Positions 16,318 through 24,982 are shown, counted from the stretch's first letter. The stretch is DNA of 49,471 nucleotides from JALORV01 sp044225415 (GCA_044225415.1 JBGAIO010000007.1:1-49471), one strand, 5' to 3'. The notes: a model not told the origin generated them from the sequence alone. Translations and numbers: made by a program.

Positions 16318-17331
16318 TCACACCACCGACGGCTCCGGCTCCAGCGCCACGCCGAACTGCTGCTGCACGCGCTGCTGCACTTCCTGCGCCAGCGCAAGCA
16401 GTTGCGCGCCCGTGGCGCCGCCGCGATTGACCAGCACCAGCGCCTGCTTCTCGTAGATGGCCGCGGCGCCGCGTGTCGCACCCTTCAATCCGGTCGCTTC
16501 GATCAGCCACCCGGCTGCGAGCTTGCAGCGTCCGCCGCCGATGTCGTAGCTCACCAGTGACGGAAAGCGACCGCGCAGTGCATCGCGCTGTACGCGCGGC
16601 ACAATTGGATTCTTGAAGAAGCTGCCGGCGTTGCCGACAATGGCCGGATCGGGCAGCTTGCGGCGCCGGATCGCGACCACCGCATCGAAGACGTTGAGCG
16701 GTTGTGGACGCTCGATGCCGCGGGCGGCGAGTTCGGTCGCCAGTTCCGCATAGCCGACCACCGGCTGCCACGTGCGCGGCAACGCCAGCGTGACGGCCAG
16801 CACAATGTAGCGGCCAGGCTCCTGCTTGAACACGCTGTCACGGTAGCCGAAGCGGCAGTCTTCGATGGTCAGCGTCACGGCTTCGTGTTTGCGGGCGTCC
16901 CATGCTTCGGCGGACGCGAAGCGCTCGGCGAGTTCCACGCCGTAGGCACCGATGTTCTGGATCGGCGCAGCGCCCGCGCTGCCGGGAATCAGCGCGAGGT
17001 TCTCCAGCCCCGGCAGCCCCTGCGCCAGCAGCCGCTCGACCAGGCCATGCCAGTTCTCGCCGGCACCGACGCGGACATGCACTGCGTCCTCGGCCTGCAG
17101 GATCTCCACGCCGGGTATCGACATCAGCAGCACCAGGCCGTCGAAGTCGCGCGTGAACAGGATATTGCTGCCGCCGCCGAGGACCAGGCGCGGCACGTCA
17201 CGCCAGCGCGCGTCGCCGAGGAGCTCGGTCAGGTCGCCAGCCGATGCGATGCGCGCGAGATGCGCGGCGCGCGCCGCCACGCCGAAGGTGTTGTACGGCT
17301 GCAGCGAGACGTCGGATTCAATGACGGGCAT
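16318..17331 (-). CDS. murB: UDP-N-acetylenolpyruvoylglucosamine reductase
   Basis: Reduces UDP-GlcNAc-enolpyruvate to UDP-MurNAc with NADPH and FAD in peptidoglycan synthesis. It has 337 residues from the ATG at 17331 (a longer open frame to 17433 adds unrelated sequence). Type I MurB features are present: SLQPYNTFGVAARA at the start, the FAD-binding LVLGGGSNILFTRDFDGLVL, IPGSAGAAPIQNIGAYGVEL, catalytic Ser in GNAGSFFKNP, and the Glu near the C-terminus (EPSVV end). It is divergent from the YajQ gene, with 52 nt between the starts. Confidence 0.95.
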   Translation of the reverse strand: MPVIESDVSLQPYNTFGVAARAAHLARIASAGDLTELLGDARWRDVPRLVLGGGSNILFTRDFDGLVLLMSIPGVEILQAEDAVHVRVGAGENWHGLVERLLAQGLPGLENLALIPGSAGAAPIQNIGAYGVELAERFASAEAWDARKHEAVTLTIEDCRFGYRDSVFKQEPGRYIVLAVTLALPRTWQPVVGYAELATELAARGIERPQPLNVFDAVVAIRRRKLPDPAIVGNAGSFFKNPIVPRVQRDALRGRFPSLVSYDIGGGRCKLAAGWLIEATGLKGATRGAAAIYEKQALVLVNRGGATGAQLLALAQEVQQRVQQQFGVALEPEPSVV

Positions 17332-17383
17332 GCGAATATTGTAGGGGCACGTACACTGCCTGCCGTCTCTAACGGAGTTCCTC

Positions 17384-17869
17384 ATGCCTTCGTTCGACGC
17401 TGTCTGCAAGCCCAACATGGTCGAAGTGCGCAACGCGCTCGATCAGTCCAACAAGGAGATCGCCAACCGCTTCGACTTCAAGGGGTCGGACGCGCGCATC
17501 GAGCTGAAGGAATTCCAGATGACCGCCTTCGCAGACGACGAGTTCAAGCTCGGCCAGGTGCGCGACGTGCTGACCGCCAAGCTCGCCAAGCGCGGCGTCG
17601 ACGTGCGCCTGCTGGAGATCGGCAAACCGGAAAAGATCGGCGGCGACAAGCAGAAGCAATCCATCACCATCCGCAACGGCATCGACAGCAAGCTCGCCAA
17701 GGAGATGGTCGCGCACGTGAAGGAGAGCAGGCTCAAGGTCACGGCGAGCATCCAGGGCGACACGGTGCGCATCGCGGGCGCGAAGAAGGACACGTTGCAG
17801 GAAGCCATCGCGCTGCTGCGCGCGAAAGTGACCGACGTGCCGCTGACCTTCGAGAATTTCCGCGATTGA
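17384..17869 (+). CDS. yajQ: YajQ-family nucleotide-binding protein
   Basis: A 161-residue YajQ/UPF0234 protein. The signature start MPSFDAVCKPNMVEVRNALD is followed by NRFDFKGSDARIEL, and QKQSITIRNGIDSKLAKEMV is also intact. Proteins of this family bind nucleotides, including cyclic-di-GMP in Xanthomonas, and can act as second-messenger effectors; whether this one does is unknown. The ATG at 17384 follows a GGAG Shine-Dalgarno. It shares the 52-nt intergenic region with divergent murB. Confidence 0.92.
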   Translation: MPSFDAVCKPNMVEVRNALDQSNKEIANRFDFKGSDARIELKEFQMTAFADDEFKLGQVRDVLTAKLAKRGVDVRLLEIGKPEKIGGDKQKQSITIRNGIDSKLAKEMVAHVKESRLKVTASIQGDTVRIAGAKKDTLQEAIALLRAKVTDVPLTFENFRD

Positions 17870-18048
17870 CGGGTCACTTCGCCGTGCGGCGACCTGGGCT
17901 GCTGATCTACGACGAGCGCAGAATGGCGACGCGGTCGAGCAATGCCGCCGCTGCAAGAACCAGACGTAGAACGCGACCGGTGGCGGAATGTACACAGGCA
18001 CTGCTACCATGAATCCGCCTGTCGTTGTGCCACGCTTAACCTGAAGAC

Positions 18049-18309
18049 ATGATGCCTGCCTGGAAGACTCTGCTGCTTGCCGCCGTACTCGCCAGCCTCT
18101 CGACCGCCTGCGGCACACCGGCTCAACGGTCTGCAGCCAATGCGGACGGCGAGGTGTGCGAACGCGAAGCCACGACCGGATCAATCCGCGTCACCCGGTC
18201 TTGCCGCACCGAGGAGCAGGTCAAGCGTGATCATGAAAGTGCCCAGGACGCGATCGGCACGATGAAGCGGCAGACCTCGGGCGCCATGGGCCCTTCGCCC
18301 GGCACCTGA
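18049..18309 (+). CDS. small lipoprotein, function unknown
   Basis: An 86-residue protein with a lipoprotein signal (KTLLLAAVLASLSTAC, lipidation Cys near residue 21). The short charged mature part has two further Cys (GEVCEREATTGS; SRCRTEEQ-like spacing) and ends QTSGAMGPSPGT. An EEQVKRDHESAQDAI stretch suggests one helix. The start is ATG ATG at 18049/18052. Its stop and the stop of the opposite gene share the palindrome TGATCA (18307-18312), so the two genes converge with no spacer. Confidence 0.65.
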   Translation: MMPAWKTLLLAAVLASLSTACGTPAQRSAANADGEVCEREATTGSIRVTRSCRTEEQVKRDHESAQDAIGTMKRQTSGAMGPSPGT

Positions 18310-19077
18310 TCAGCGCCGGCCCGCGTCCCGCACGCCCTGCAGCCAGCGATCGTAGAGCCGCTGCGCCACGCGCAGCATGCGCGCCGTCCGCCCTTCAAGC
18401 TGCTGCAGCATCTGCGCCGGCGTCTGTACCGCCGGTCCGCCGGTGCGCAGCCGTTCCGCGTCGCCCTCTTCGGCGGCCTTCGGATCGTCGACCCAGCGCC
18501 GCACGAGTTCCGGCGTCATCTCGATGTGGAACTGCATGCCGACGTGCGCGAAACCGTCGCGCGGGATGATATAGGCCTGGTTGGCGCACCACGCGCTGCT
18601 CAGCAGGCGCCGCGCATCCGGCGGCAGGTCGAACCCATCCGAGTGCCACTGGAAGAACTCGACCGCGCCAACGTCGTCGCCCAGCCACTCGTGCGCGAGC
18701 GCGGCATCGGTCACATCGACGCGGCCCCAGCCCATCTCGAGGTGCGGAGCGCGCCGCACGTCGCCGCCCAGTGCGCGCGCCAGCAGTTGCCCGCCAAGAC
18801 AGTGACCGATGACCGGCACTCCGCGCGCATCGGCATCGCGCAGCAGCGCGAGCTCGGGTTCGAGCCACGTCGGCGCAGCCGCCGGATCACGATCGGTCGC
18901 CACGCTCATGTTGCCGCCCAGCGTGCACAGTCCGGCCACCTCCGCCGCATTCGCGGGCAGCGCGTCGCCGGCGTACATCCGCACGATTTCAAAGGACCGG
19001 CCGCGCAGCTCGAGGTACTGCGCGAAGTTGCCGGGGGCGACGTCGGCCTCGTGCTGGATGATGACGATCTTCTTCAC
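18310..19077 (-). CDS. class I glutamine amidotransferase-like protein
   Basis: A 255-residue stand-alone GATase1-fold protein. The nucleophile elbow is GHCLGGQ. The His and Glu of the triad sit in QFHIEMTPE, and the oxyanion strand is CTLGGNMSVATD. Stand-alone members hydrolyse gamma-glutamyl bonds or are GMP-synthase-like of unknown substrate. The GTG at 19077 gives the family-like start (KKIVIIQHEA); a GTG at 19089 adds four residues. It lies 31 nt downstream of dxs on the same strand and may be its operon tail. Confidence 0.85.
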   Translation of the reverse strand: MKKIVIIQHEADVAPGNFAQYLELRGRSFEIVRMYAGDALPANAAEVAGLCTLGGNMSVATDRDPAAAPTWLEPELALLRDADARGVPVIGHCLGGQLLARALGGDVRRAPHLEMGWGRVDVTDAALAHEWLGDDVGAVEFFQWHSDGFDLPPDARRLLSSAWCANQAYIIPRDGFAHVGMQFHIEMTPELVRRWVDDPKAAEEGDAERLRTGGPAVQTPAQMLQQLEGRTARMLRVAQRLYDRWLQGVRDAGRR

Positions 19078-19108
19078 TGCACTGCCCACGCGGCGCGGGC
19101 GTCAGAGT

Positions 19109-21028
19109 TCAGCCGACGCGCGAGCGGCGCAGCTGCGAGGCCTCGAGCAGCGCACTGAAGCGCTGGCGTACCGACGCGCCGATGCCGGCCGCGTCGAGGC
19201 CGCATTGCTTCAGCAGCAGCGCCGGATCGCCGTGATCGACGAACTGGTCCGGCAGGCCGAGCTGCAACACGGGGATCGACACCCCTTCCGCGGCCAGCGC
19301 CTCGAGCACGGCGCTGCCCGCGCCGCCCATGACGACGTTCTCCTCGATCGTCACCAGCGCATCGTGGGTGCGGGCGAGTTCGACGACCAGCGCGGCATCG
19401 AGCGGCTTGACGAACCGCATGTTCGCGACGGTCGCGTCGAGTTCTTCGGCCGCCGTCAGCGCCGGCGTCAGCATCGAGCCGAAGGCCAGCAGCGCGATGC
19501 GCCGGCCCTGGCGGCGCACCTCTCCGCGGCCGATGGGCAGCGACTGCGCCTCGTGTTCGATCACCGCGCCCGGTCCCGTGCCGCGCGGATAGCGCACCGC
19601 CGCCGGCACGCCGCAGTCGAGCGCCGTGTCGAGCATGCGGCGGCATTCGTTCTCGTCGGACGGCGTCATCACGATCATGTTCGGGACGCAGCGCAGGTAC
19701 GACAGGTCGAATGCACCGTGATGCGTGGCTCCGTCGGAGCCGACCAGCCCGCCCCGGTCCAGCGCGAACACCACCGGCAGGTTCTGCAGCGCCACGTCGT
19801 GGATCAGCTGGTCGTAGGCACGCTGCAGGAACGTGGAGTAGATCGCGACCACCGGCTTCATGCCGTCGCAGGCCAGGCCGGCGGCAAAGGTCACCGCGTG
19901 CTGCTCGGCGATGCCGACATCGAAATAGCGATCCGGGAATTCCTGCTCGAAACGCACGAGGCCCGAGCCCTCGCGCATCGCCGGCGTGATGCCGACGACG
20001 CGCGTATCGCGCGCCGCCGCATCGACCAGCCAGTCGCCGAAGACCTGCGTGTAGGCGGGCTTGCTCGCCGCCGCCGGCTTGATGCCGACCTGCGGATCGA
20101 ACTTGCCGGGGCCGTGATACAGCACGGGATCGGCCTCTGCGAGCTTGTAGCCCTGCCCCTTGCGGGTGACCACGTGCAGGAACTGCGGACCTTGCAGCTC
20201 CTTCAGGTTCTGCAATGTCGGGATCAGCGAATCCAGATCGTGGCCGTCGATGGGGCCGATGTAGTTGAGGCCGAACTCCTCGAACATCGTGCCGGGCACG
20301 ACCATGCCCTTCGCGTGTTCCTCGAGCTTCTTCGCCAGCTCGAACACCGGCGGAAAGTTCTTCAGCACCTGCTTGCCGGCCTGCTTCGCCGCCGCGTAGA
20401 AGCGGCCGCTCATCAGTCGCGCCAGGTGGCGGTTCAGGCCGCCCACGGCCGGCGAGATCGACATGTCATTGTCGTTCAGCACCACCAGCAGCCGGATCCT
20501 GTCGGTGACACCCGCGTTGTTCAGCGCCTCGAAGGCCATGCCGGCGCTCATCGCGCCGTCGCCGATCACGGCGATCGCGTGGCGGTCGTTGCCCTGGTTG
20601 CGCGCAGCGACCGCCATGCCCAGCGCAGCCGAGATCGACGTCGACGAATGCGCGGTGCCGAAGGTGTCGTATTCGCTCTCCGAGCGGCGCGGAAAGCCCG
20701 ACATGCCGCCCAGCTGGCGCAGCCGCGCCATGCCCGCGCGCCGGCCGGTGAGGATCTTGTGCGGATAGGTCTGGTGTCCGACGTCCCACACGATCCGGTC
20801 GTCAGGCGTGTCGAACACGTAGTGGAGCGCGATCGTCAGTTCCACCGTGCCGAGGTTGGAGCTCAGATGGCCGCCGGTGCGCGACACCGATTCGACCACG
20901 AAGGCGCGCAGTTCGCCGGCCAGCGCGTGCAGCTGCGCACGGTCGAGCCGGCGCAGGTCGGCGGGCGATTCGATGCGCGCCAGCAGTGAGTCGTCGGGCA
21001 GCACCATGGCTGCGCGGGTGTCCATCAT
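19109..21028 (-). CDS. dxs: 1-deoxy-D-xylulose-5-phosphate synthase
   Basis: Thiamine-diphosphate enzyme that joins pyruvate and glyceraldehyde 3-phosphate, the entry step of the MEP isoprenoid pathway. It has 639 residues from the ATG at 21028, which overlaps the ispA stop as TGATG. Visible motifs are GHQTYPHKILTGRR, the TPP-binding GDGAMSAGMAFEALNNAG, GPIDGHDL, and in the C-terminal part IAEQHAVTFAAGLA and ALDRGGLVGSDG. The start overlap with ispA shows translational coupling in an xseB-ispA-dxs operon. Confidence 0.97.
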   Translation of the reverse strand: MMDTRAAMVLPDDSLLARIESPADLRRLDRAQLHALAGELRAFVVESVSRTGGHLSSNLGTVELTIALHYVFDTPDDRIVWDVGHQTYPHKILTGRRAGMARLRQLGGMSGFPRRSESEYDTFGTAHSSTSISAALGMAVAARNQGNDRHAIAVIGDGAMSAGMAFEALNNAGVTDRIRLLVVLNDNDMSISPAVGGLNRHLARLMSGRFYAAAKQAGKQVLKNFPPVFELAKKLEEHAKGMVVPGTMFEEFGLNYIGPIDGHDLDSLIPTLQNLKELQGPQFLHVVTRKGQGYKLAEADPVLYHGPGKFDPQVGIKPAAASKPAYTQVFGDWLVDAAARDTRVVGITPAMREGSGLVRFEQEFPDRYFDVGIAEQHAVTFAAGLACDGMKPVVAIYSTFLQRAYDQLIHDVALQNLPVVFALDRGGLVGSDGATHHGAFDLSYLRCVPNMIVMTPSDENECRRMLDTALDCGVPAAVRYPRGTGPGAVIEHEAQSLPIGRGEVRRQGRRIALLAFGSMLTPALTAAEELDATVANMRFVKPLDAALVVELARTHDALVTIEENVVMGGAGSAVLEALAAEGVSIPVLQLGLPDQFVDHGDPALLLKQCGLDAAGIGASVRQRFSALLEASQLRRSRVG

Positions 21029-21957
21029 CAGTGCTTTCGGCAAACGATGAGATCGGCCAGTTCGCGCAGCCGGCTGGCGCGCGGCCCGACACCGGCGAGC
21101 ACTTCCAGTGCCTGCGCGCGCAGCCGCAGGCTGAATGCGCGGGCGGCTTCCAGGCCCATGGTCGACACGTAGGTGGGCTTGGCGGCAGCGGCGTCCTTGC
21201 CCGCCGTCTTGCCCAGCGCCTCGGTGCTGGCCTCGACGTCGAGCACGTCATCGACCACCTGGAAAGCGAGCCCGATCGCGTCGCCGTAGCGGCCGAGCGC
21301 CTCGCGCGTGCTTTCGGTCAGCATCGCGGCCTGTCCGGACAGCGCACCCATCAGCACCGACGCGCGCAGCAGCGCGCCGGTCTTCATCCGGTGCAGGCGC
21401 TCGAGCGCAGGCAGTGCCAGCACCTGGCCGACCGCTGCGAGATCGATCGCCTGTCCTCCGCACATGCCCTGCGTGCCCACGGCGTGCGCCAGCTCGCGCA
21501 TCAGCGAGGCGGTCTGCGTGGCCGGCAGCGCACCGTCGGCGATGACCTTGAAGGCCTCGGCCTGCAACGCATCGCCGGCCAGCATGGCCGTGGCCTCATC
21601 AAAGGCGACGTGCACCGTCGGCTTGCCACGGCGCAGTACGTCGTCGTCCATGCACGGCAGGTCGTCGTGCACCAGCGAGTACGCATGCACGTATTCGACC
21701 GCGAGCGCGGCGCGGTCGAGCGCTTCGGGGTCGGCGGAGGTCACTTCACCGGCAGCGTAGACCAGCAGAGGGCGCACGCGCTTGCCACCGCCGAGCACCG
21801 CATAGCGCATCGCGGCATGCAGGCGCTGCGGCGACAGGTCTGCGGTCGGCAGCATCGCGTCGGCCGCCGCCTCGAAGCGCTCCCCGGCAACGCTCACCCA
21901 CTGCGCGAAAGCCTCGGACGACGACACGCAGGGCGCGACGGCCGCCGCGGAGTTCAT
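21028..21957 (-). CDS. ispA: farnesyl/geranyl diphosphate synthase (polyprenyl synthetase)
   Basis: Head-to-tail condensation of isopentenyl diphosphate with allylic diphosphates, giving FPP for quinones, undecaprenol and hopanoids. It has 309 residues from the ATG at 21957, which overlaps the xseB stop (ATGA). The first aspartate-rich motif is DDLPCMDDDVLRRG and the second VVDDVLDVEAS. GGGKRVRPLLVY binds IPP. Small residues before the first motif fit an FPP-length product, but chain length is not proven by sequence. It is the middle gene of xseB-ispA-dxs. Confidence 0.95.
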   Translation of the reverse strand: MNSAAAVAPCVSSSEAFAQWVSVAGERFEAAADAMLPTADLSPQRLHAAMRYAVLGGGKRVRPLLVYAAGEVTSADPEALDRAALAVEYVHAYSLVHDDLPCMDDDVLRRGKPTVHVAFDEATAMLAGDALQAEAFKVIADGALPATQTASLMRELAHAVGTQGMCGGQAIDLAAVGQVLALPALERLHRMKTGALLRASVLMGALSGQAAMLTESTREALGRYGDAIGLAFQVVDDVLDVEASTEALGKTAGKDAAAAKPTYVSTMGLEAARAFSLRLRAQALEVLAGVGPRASRLRELADLIVCRKH

Positions 21958-22202
21958 GATTCGGTGCCCCGCAGCGCGGCGCTGTCGAGCGGCTTCAGCA
22001 GTTCGCCTTCGAGTTGCCGGATGTCGAGTTCCGCCTGCGCGAGCTTCGCCTGGCACAGCCGCGCGAGTTCCGCGCCGCGCTTGTAGGCCGCGATCGATTC
22101 GTCGAGCGTCAGTTCGCCCGACTCCATGCGCCGCACGAGCCCGTCGAGCTCATCGAGCGCCTGTTCGAACGTGGGGGTGCCGGCAGGTTTGGCGGAAGGC
22201 AT
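21954..22202 (-). CDS. xseB: exodeoxyribonuclease VII small subunit
   Basis: Small subunit of ExoVII, which degrades single-stranded DNA together with XseA (not in this window). It has 82 residues from the ATG at 22202, close to the usual 80. The family pattern FEQALDELDGLVRRMESGELTLDESIAAYKRG is complete, followed by helix ELARLCQAKLAQAELDIRQL. It is the first gene of the xseB-ispA-dxs cluster and overlaps ispA by 4 nt. An upstream extension to 22256 would run through an inverted repeat and is unlikely. Confidence 0.94.
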   Translation of the reverse strand: MPSAKPAGTPTFEQALDELDGLVRRMESGELTLDESIAAYKRGAELARLCQAKLAQAELDIRQLEGELLKPLDSAALRGTES

Positions 22203-22218
22203 CGGCAGCAATTCTAGC

Positions 22219-22267
22219 GGTGTCAGGTCTTGCCTCTTGCCGGGGGCCAAAGGCAAGACCCGACCCC
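22219..22267. repeat. REP-like inverted repeat between xseB and the EamA gene
   Basis: Two 17-nt arms (22219-22235 and 22251-22267) are inverted copies differing at two positions. The inner 10 bp (GGTCTTGCCT / AGGCAAGACC) are perfect, around a 15-nt GC-rich loop. GGTCTTG-type palindromes of this form recur as dispersed repeats in many proteobacteria and may be moved by REP-associated transposases. No transposase is nearby. It sits in the divergent promoter region, so it could also affect expression. Confidence 0.7.
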
Positions 22268-22282
22268 ACGTAACATCGGGCC

Positions 22283-23170
22283 ATGAGCGCGCTGTGGATG
22301 CTGGTCGCGGCCGTGCTGTTCGCGGTGATGGGCGCGATGGTGAAGCTCGCGCTGGCCCGCTACGGCACCATGGAGATCGTGTTCTACCGGTCGCTGTTCG
22401 GTGTCGTCAGCATCTACCTGTTCGTGCGGTGGCGCCGGCATTCGCTGGCGACGTCGGTCGCGCTGACGCATCTCGGACGGGGCGTCGTGGGCACGGCGGC
22501 GCTGGCGCTGTGGTTCTACGCGACCAGTGCGCTGCCGCTGGGCACGGCCCTGACGCTGAACTACACATCGCCGCTGTTCCTGGCGGCGTTCATGGTGACA
22601 GCGTCGCTGCGTGCGCACGAGCGCATCGACTGGATCCTCGTTGCAGCGGTGATCGTGGGCTTCATCGGCATCGTGCTGCTGCTGCGTCCGACCGTGGCGG
22701 GAGACCAGACGGTGGCCGCCGCCGCGGGGCTGGTGTCGGGCGTGCTGTCGGCGATGGCCTACTGGTACGTGCGCACGCTGGGCAAGCTGGGCGAACCCGA
22801 GTGGCGCACGGTGTTCTACTTCACGTTGTCCGGCGTGGTGCTGGGACTGGTCGTCACGTTGTTCCAGGGCTTCTCGACGCACGACGCGCGCGGCGTGTGG
22901 CTGCTGCTCGGGGTGGGCATCACCGCCACGCTGGCGCAGCTCGCAATGACGCGGGCCTACGCATTCGGCCACACGCTGGTCGTCGCGAACCTGCAGTTCG
23001 TCGCGGTGGTGGTGGCGTCGCTGCTGGGCATCGCGATCTTCGGCGATCACATACCGCTGGCAGGCTGGCTCGGCATCGCCACGATCATTCTCAGCGGCGT
23101 GTGGTCGACCGTGCTGATCGCACGGCAGCCCGTCGCCGCCGGGCCCCTGTCAAAGCATGATTCACACTGA
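22283..23170 (+). CDS. EamA/DMT-family inner-membrane exporter
   Basis: A 295-residue drug/metabolite transporter with about ten membrane helices in two EamA repeats. The first repeat is MLVAAVLFAVMGAMVKLALA ... FYRSLFGVVSIYLFVRW; the second begins near AAAGLVSGVLSAMAYWYVR and ends in GDHIPLAGWLGIATIILSGVW. Family members export amino acids, metabolites or drugs. The substrate cannot be told. It is divergent from xseB and followed 16 nt later by the sulfurtransferase gene. Confidence 0.88.
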   Translation: MSALWMLVAAVLFAVMGAMVKLALARYGTMEIVFYRSLFGVVSIYLFVRWRRHSLATSVALTHLGRGVVGTAALALWFYATSALPLGTALTLNYTSPLFLAAFMVTASLRAHERIDWILVAAVIVGFIGIVLLLRPTVAGDQTVAAAAGLVSGVLSAMAYWYVRTLGKLGEPEWRTVFYFTLSGVVLGLVVTLFQGFSTHDARGVWLLLGVGITATLAQLAMTRAYAFGHTLVVANLQFVAVVVASLLGIAIFGDHIPLAGWLGIATIILSGVWSTVLIARQPVAAGPLSKHDSH

Positions 23171-23186
23171 ACGAAAGAGGAACGCA

Positions 23187-24041
23187 ATGCCGTACAACAC
23201 GCTCATCGCCGCAGACACGCTGCGGCAGCACCTGGGCGACCCGCAGTGGAAAGTCTTCGACGTGCGCCACGACCTGATGGACACCGCCGCCGGCGCGCGT
23301 GCGTACGCGGCCGGCCACGTGCCGGGCGCGCAGTTCGCCGGCATCGACCACGACCTGTCGGGCGCGAAGGACGGCAGCAACGGCCGGCATCCGTTGCCGC
23401 AGCGCGCGGCGCTGATCGAGCGCTTCCGCGCGTGGGGCATCGGCCACGACACTCAGATCGTCGCATACGACGCGCAGGGCGGGCAGTTTGCGGGGCGACT
23501 GTGGTGGCTGGCTCGCTGGCTGGGTCACGCGTCCGTCGCGGTGCTCGACGGCGGCTGGCCGGCGTGGCAGGCCGCAGGCGGACCCGTCGATACGACAGTG
23601 CCGGCGCCGGCGCGCTCGGACTTCAACGACCGGCCGAGCCGGGTGCGCTTGATCGCGGCGGCCGACGTGCTGGCCGCGCTCGGCGACGACACCCGCCTGC
23701 TGCTCGACGCGCGCATGCCCGAGCGCTACCGCGGCGAGCAGGAACCGATCGATCCGGTGGCCGGCCACATCCCCGGCGCCGTGAACCGGCCCTGGGCGCA
23801 CAACCTGCAGCCGGACCAGCGCTTCAAGTCGCCGGCACAGTTGCGCGCGGAGTTCGACGCGTTGCTCGGTACGCACTCGCCCGCCGACGTGACCCATCAG
23901 TGCGGTTCGGGCGTCACCGCCTGTCACAACGTGCTGGCGATGGAAGTCGCGGGACTGCCCGGTGCCGCGCTGTACGCGGGTTCGTGGAGCGAGTGGATCG
24001 CCGACCGGTCGCGGCCGGTAACGACGGGCGCAAAGCCGTAG
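23187..24041 (+). CDS. sseA: 3-mercaptopyruvate/thiosulfate sulfurtransferase (two rhodanese domains)
   Basis: Moves sulfane sulfur from 3-mercaptopyruvate or thiosulfate to cyanide or thiols. It has 284 residues. Domain 1 (about 1-140) is inactive; domain 2 holds the catalytic Cys in HQCGSGVTACHN, the CGSG(V/I)T type associated with mercaptopyruvate preference. I chose the ATG at 23187 because GAGGAA precedes it; an ATG 30 nt upstream lies inside the end of the EamA gene. The RHPLP and substrate-loop ER-RGE-EPID segments are intact. Confidence 0.9.
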   Translation: MPYNTLIAADTLRQHLGDPQWKVFDVRHDLMDTAAGARAYAAGHVPGAQFAGIDHDLSGAKDGSNGRHPLPQRAALIERFRAWGIGHDTQIVAYDAQGGQFAGRLWWLARWLGHASVAVLDGGWPAWQAAGGPVDTTVPAPARSDFNDRPSRVRLIAAADVLAALGDDTRLLLDARMPERYRGEQEPIDPVAGHIPGAVNRPWAHNLQPDQRFKSPAQLRAEFDALLGTHSPADVTHQCGSGVTACHNVLAMEVAGLPGAALYAGSWSEWIADRSRPVTTGAKP

Positions 24042-24050
24042 TCGCTCTTC

Positions 24051-24139
24051 GTCATCCCCGCGGAACCGGGACTCACTGTCAGGCGCCCTGCAGCGCGCCG
24101 ACGAACGTCAGAATGGATTCCCGCTTGCGCGGGAATGAC
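24051..24139. repeat. pair of inverted GTCATCCC-type dispersed repeats
   Basis: An arm GTCATCCCCGCGGAACC (from 24051) faces an arm of the opposite orientation ending ...GCGCGGGAATGAC (24111-24139). The second arm itself is a hairpin (TTCCCGC / GCGGGAA). Related units occur at 34770-34882. Such GTCATTCCCGCGAAAGCGGGAAT-like elements are common intergenic repeats in Betaproteobacteria. Here they lie between convergent genes and could also end transcription. Confidence 0.75.
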
Positions 24140-24159
24140 AACCTAGCGTGCGCCTGCGC

Positions 24160-24939
24160 TCAGTGCGCGTTGAATGCGCCGGTCGCCACCGCGGCAATCG
24201 CCACGCCGAGCAGCACGAAGCCCACGTCGGGCAGCGACTGCATCAGCGACGAACGCCGCATCATCTCGGGCAGCAGGTCCGACAGCGCGATGTAGATGAA
24301 GCTCGCGGCGGCGACCATCAGCATGTACGGCAGCAGCGTTTGCGTGGAATCGAGCACGAAGTAGCCGACCACGCCGCCCAGCACCGCTGCCATGCCCGAC
24401 AGCAGGTTGAAGATGAACGCGCGGCGGCGCGTATAGCCGGCATTCAGCAGGATCATGAAGTCGCCGACTTCGTGCGGAATCTCGTGCGCCATCACCGCGA
24501 GCGTCGCCAGCAGGCCCAGTTGCCAGTCGACGAGGAAGGCGCCCGCGATGACCGCGCCGTCAGCGAAGTTGACGATACATCGCCGACCAGGATCAGCAGG
24601 CCGCCCGCGCCGCGCTTCGTGTGCATCGTGGCCGTGGGCGTGGTGATGGTGGTCGCCTTCGTGGTGATGCGTGTGGTGGATCAGCGCGAGCTTTTCCAGC
24701 AGGAAGAACGCCAGGATGCCGGCCAGCAGCGTCCAGCCGAGCGCATGCGCGTCGGCGCCGCTCTCGAAGGCCTCCGGAACCAGGTGCGTGATCGCGGTGG
24801 CGAGCAGCAATCCAGCCGACACCGGCACCAGGCGGTCCACCAGCTTGCCGAGGTAGCGGAAGCTCAGCAGCGCCGCGAGCGCGATCGACAGCACGGTGGA
24901 CAGCAGGTTGGCGAGGACGATGACGGCGAGCGTGCTCAT
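24160..24939 (-). CDS. ZIP-family metal transporter with two compensating frame changes
   Basis: A 259-residue eight-helix ZIP transporter for zinc or related divalent cations. Features are ITHLVPEAFES, a His-rich cytoplasmic loop (HHTHHHEGDHHHHAHGHD), NFADGAVIAGAF in helix 4 and AHEIPHEVGDFMILLN in helix 5. Between the His loop and NFADG the reading frame encodes HEARRGRPADPGRRCIV. The neighbouring frame reads HTKRGAGGLLILVGD, which is what the family has there. One extra base near 24624 and one missing base near 24577 would restore it. As read, the start of helix 4 and the Ser-x-His before NFADG are lost, so the protein may be inactive or the sequence wrong. Confidence 0.8.
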   Translation of the reverse strand: MSTLAVIVLANLLSTVLSIALAALLSFRYLGKLVDRLVPVSAGLLLATAITHLVPEAFESGADAHALGWTLLAGILAFFLLEKLALIHHTHHHEGDHHHHAHGHDAHEARRGRPADPGRRCIVNFADGAVIAGAFLVDWQLGLLATLAVMAHEIPHEVGDFMILLNAGYTRRRAFIFNLLSGMAAVLGGVVGYFVLDSTQTLLPYMLMVAAASFIYIALSDLLPEMMRRSSLMQSLPDVGFVLLGVAIAAVATGAFNAH

Positions 24940-24960
24940 CGGTGCGCGATGCAATGCAAA

Positions 24961-24982
24961 GGGGGCGCGGTATCGCGCCCCC
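24961..24982 (-). terminator. GC hairpin between the hydrolase and ZIP genes
   Basis: A perfect 9-bp stem GGGGGCGCG / CGCGCCCCC with a 4-nt loop, followed on the minus strand by TTT only. It lies 65 nt after the hydrolase stop and 22 nt before the ZIP start. The T-tract is short, so it may be a weak terminator. Confidence 0.55.

Noticed and set aside
18307..18312. Palindromic TGATCA shared by two convergent stops, and similarly TTAA at 45246-45249
   Set aside because: Compact gene ends of this sort are common and need no special function.
18809..20989. 726-codon plus-strand frame across dxs
   Set aside because: It runs opposite dxs, whose motifs are unambiguous. The frame is an Arg/His/Gln-rich shadow typical of high-GC antisense.
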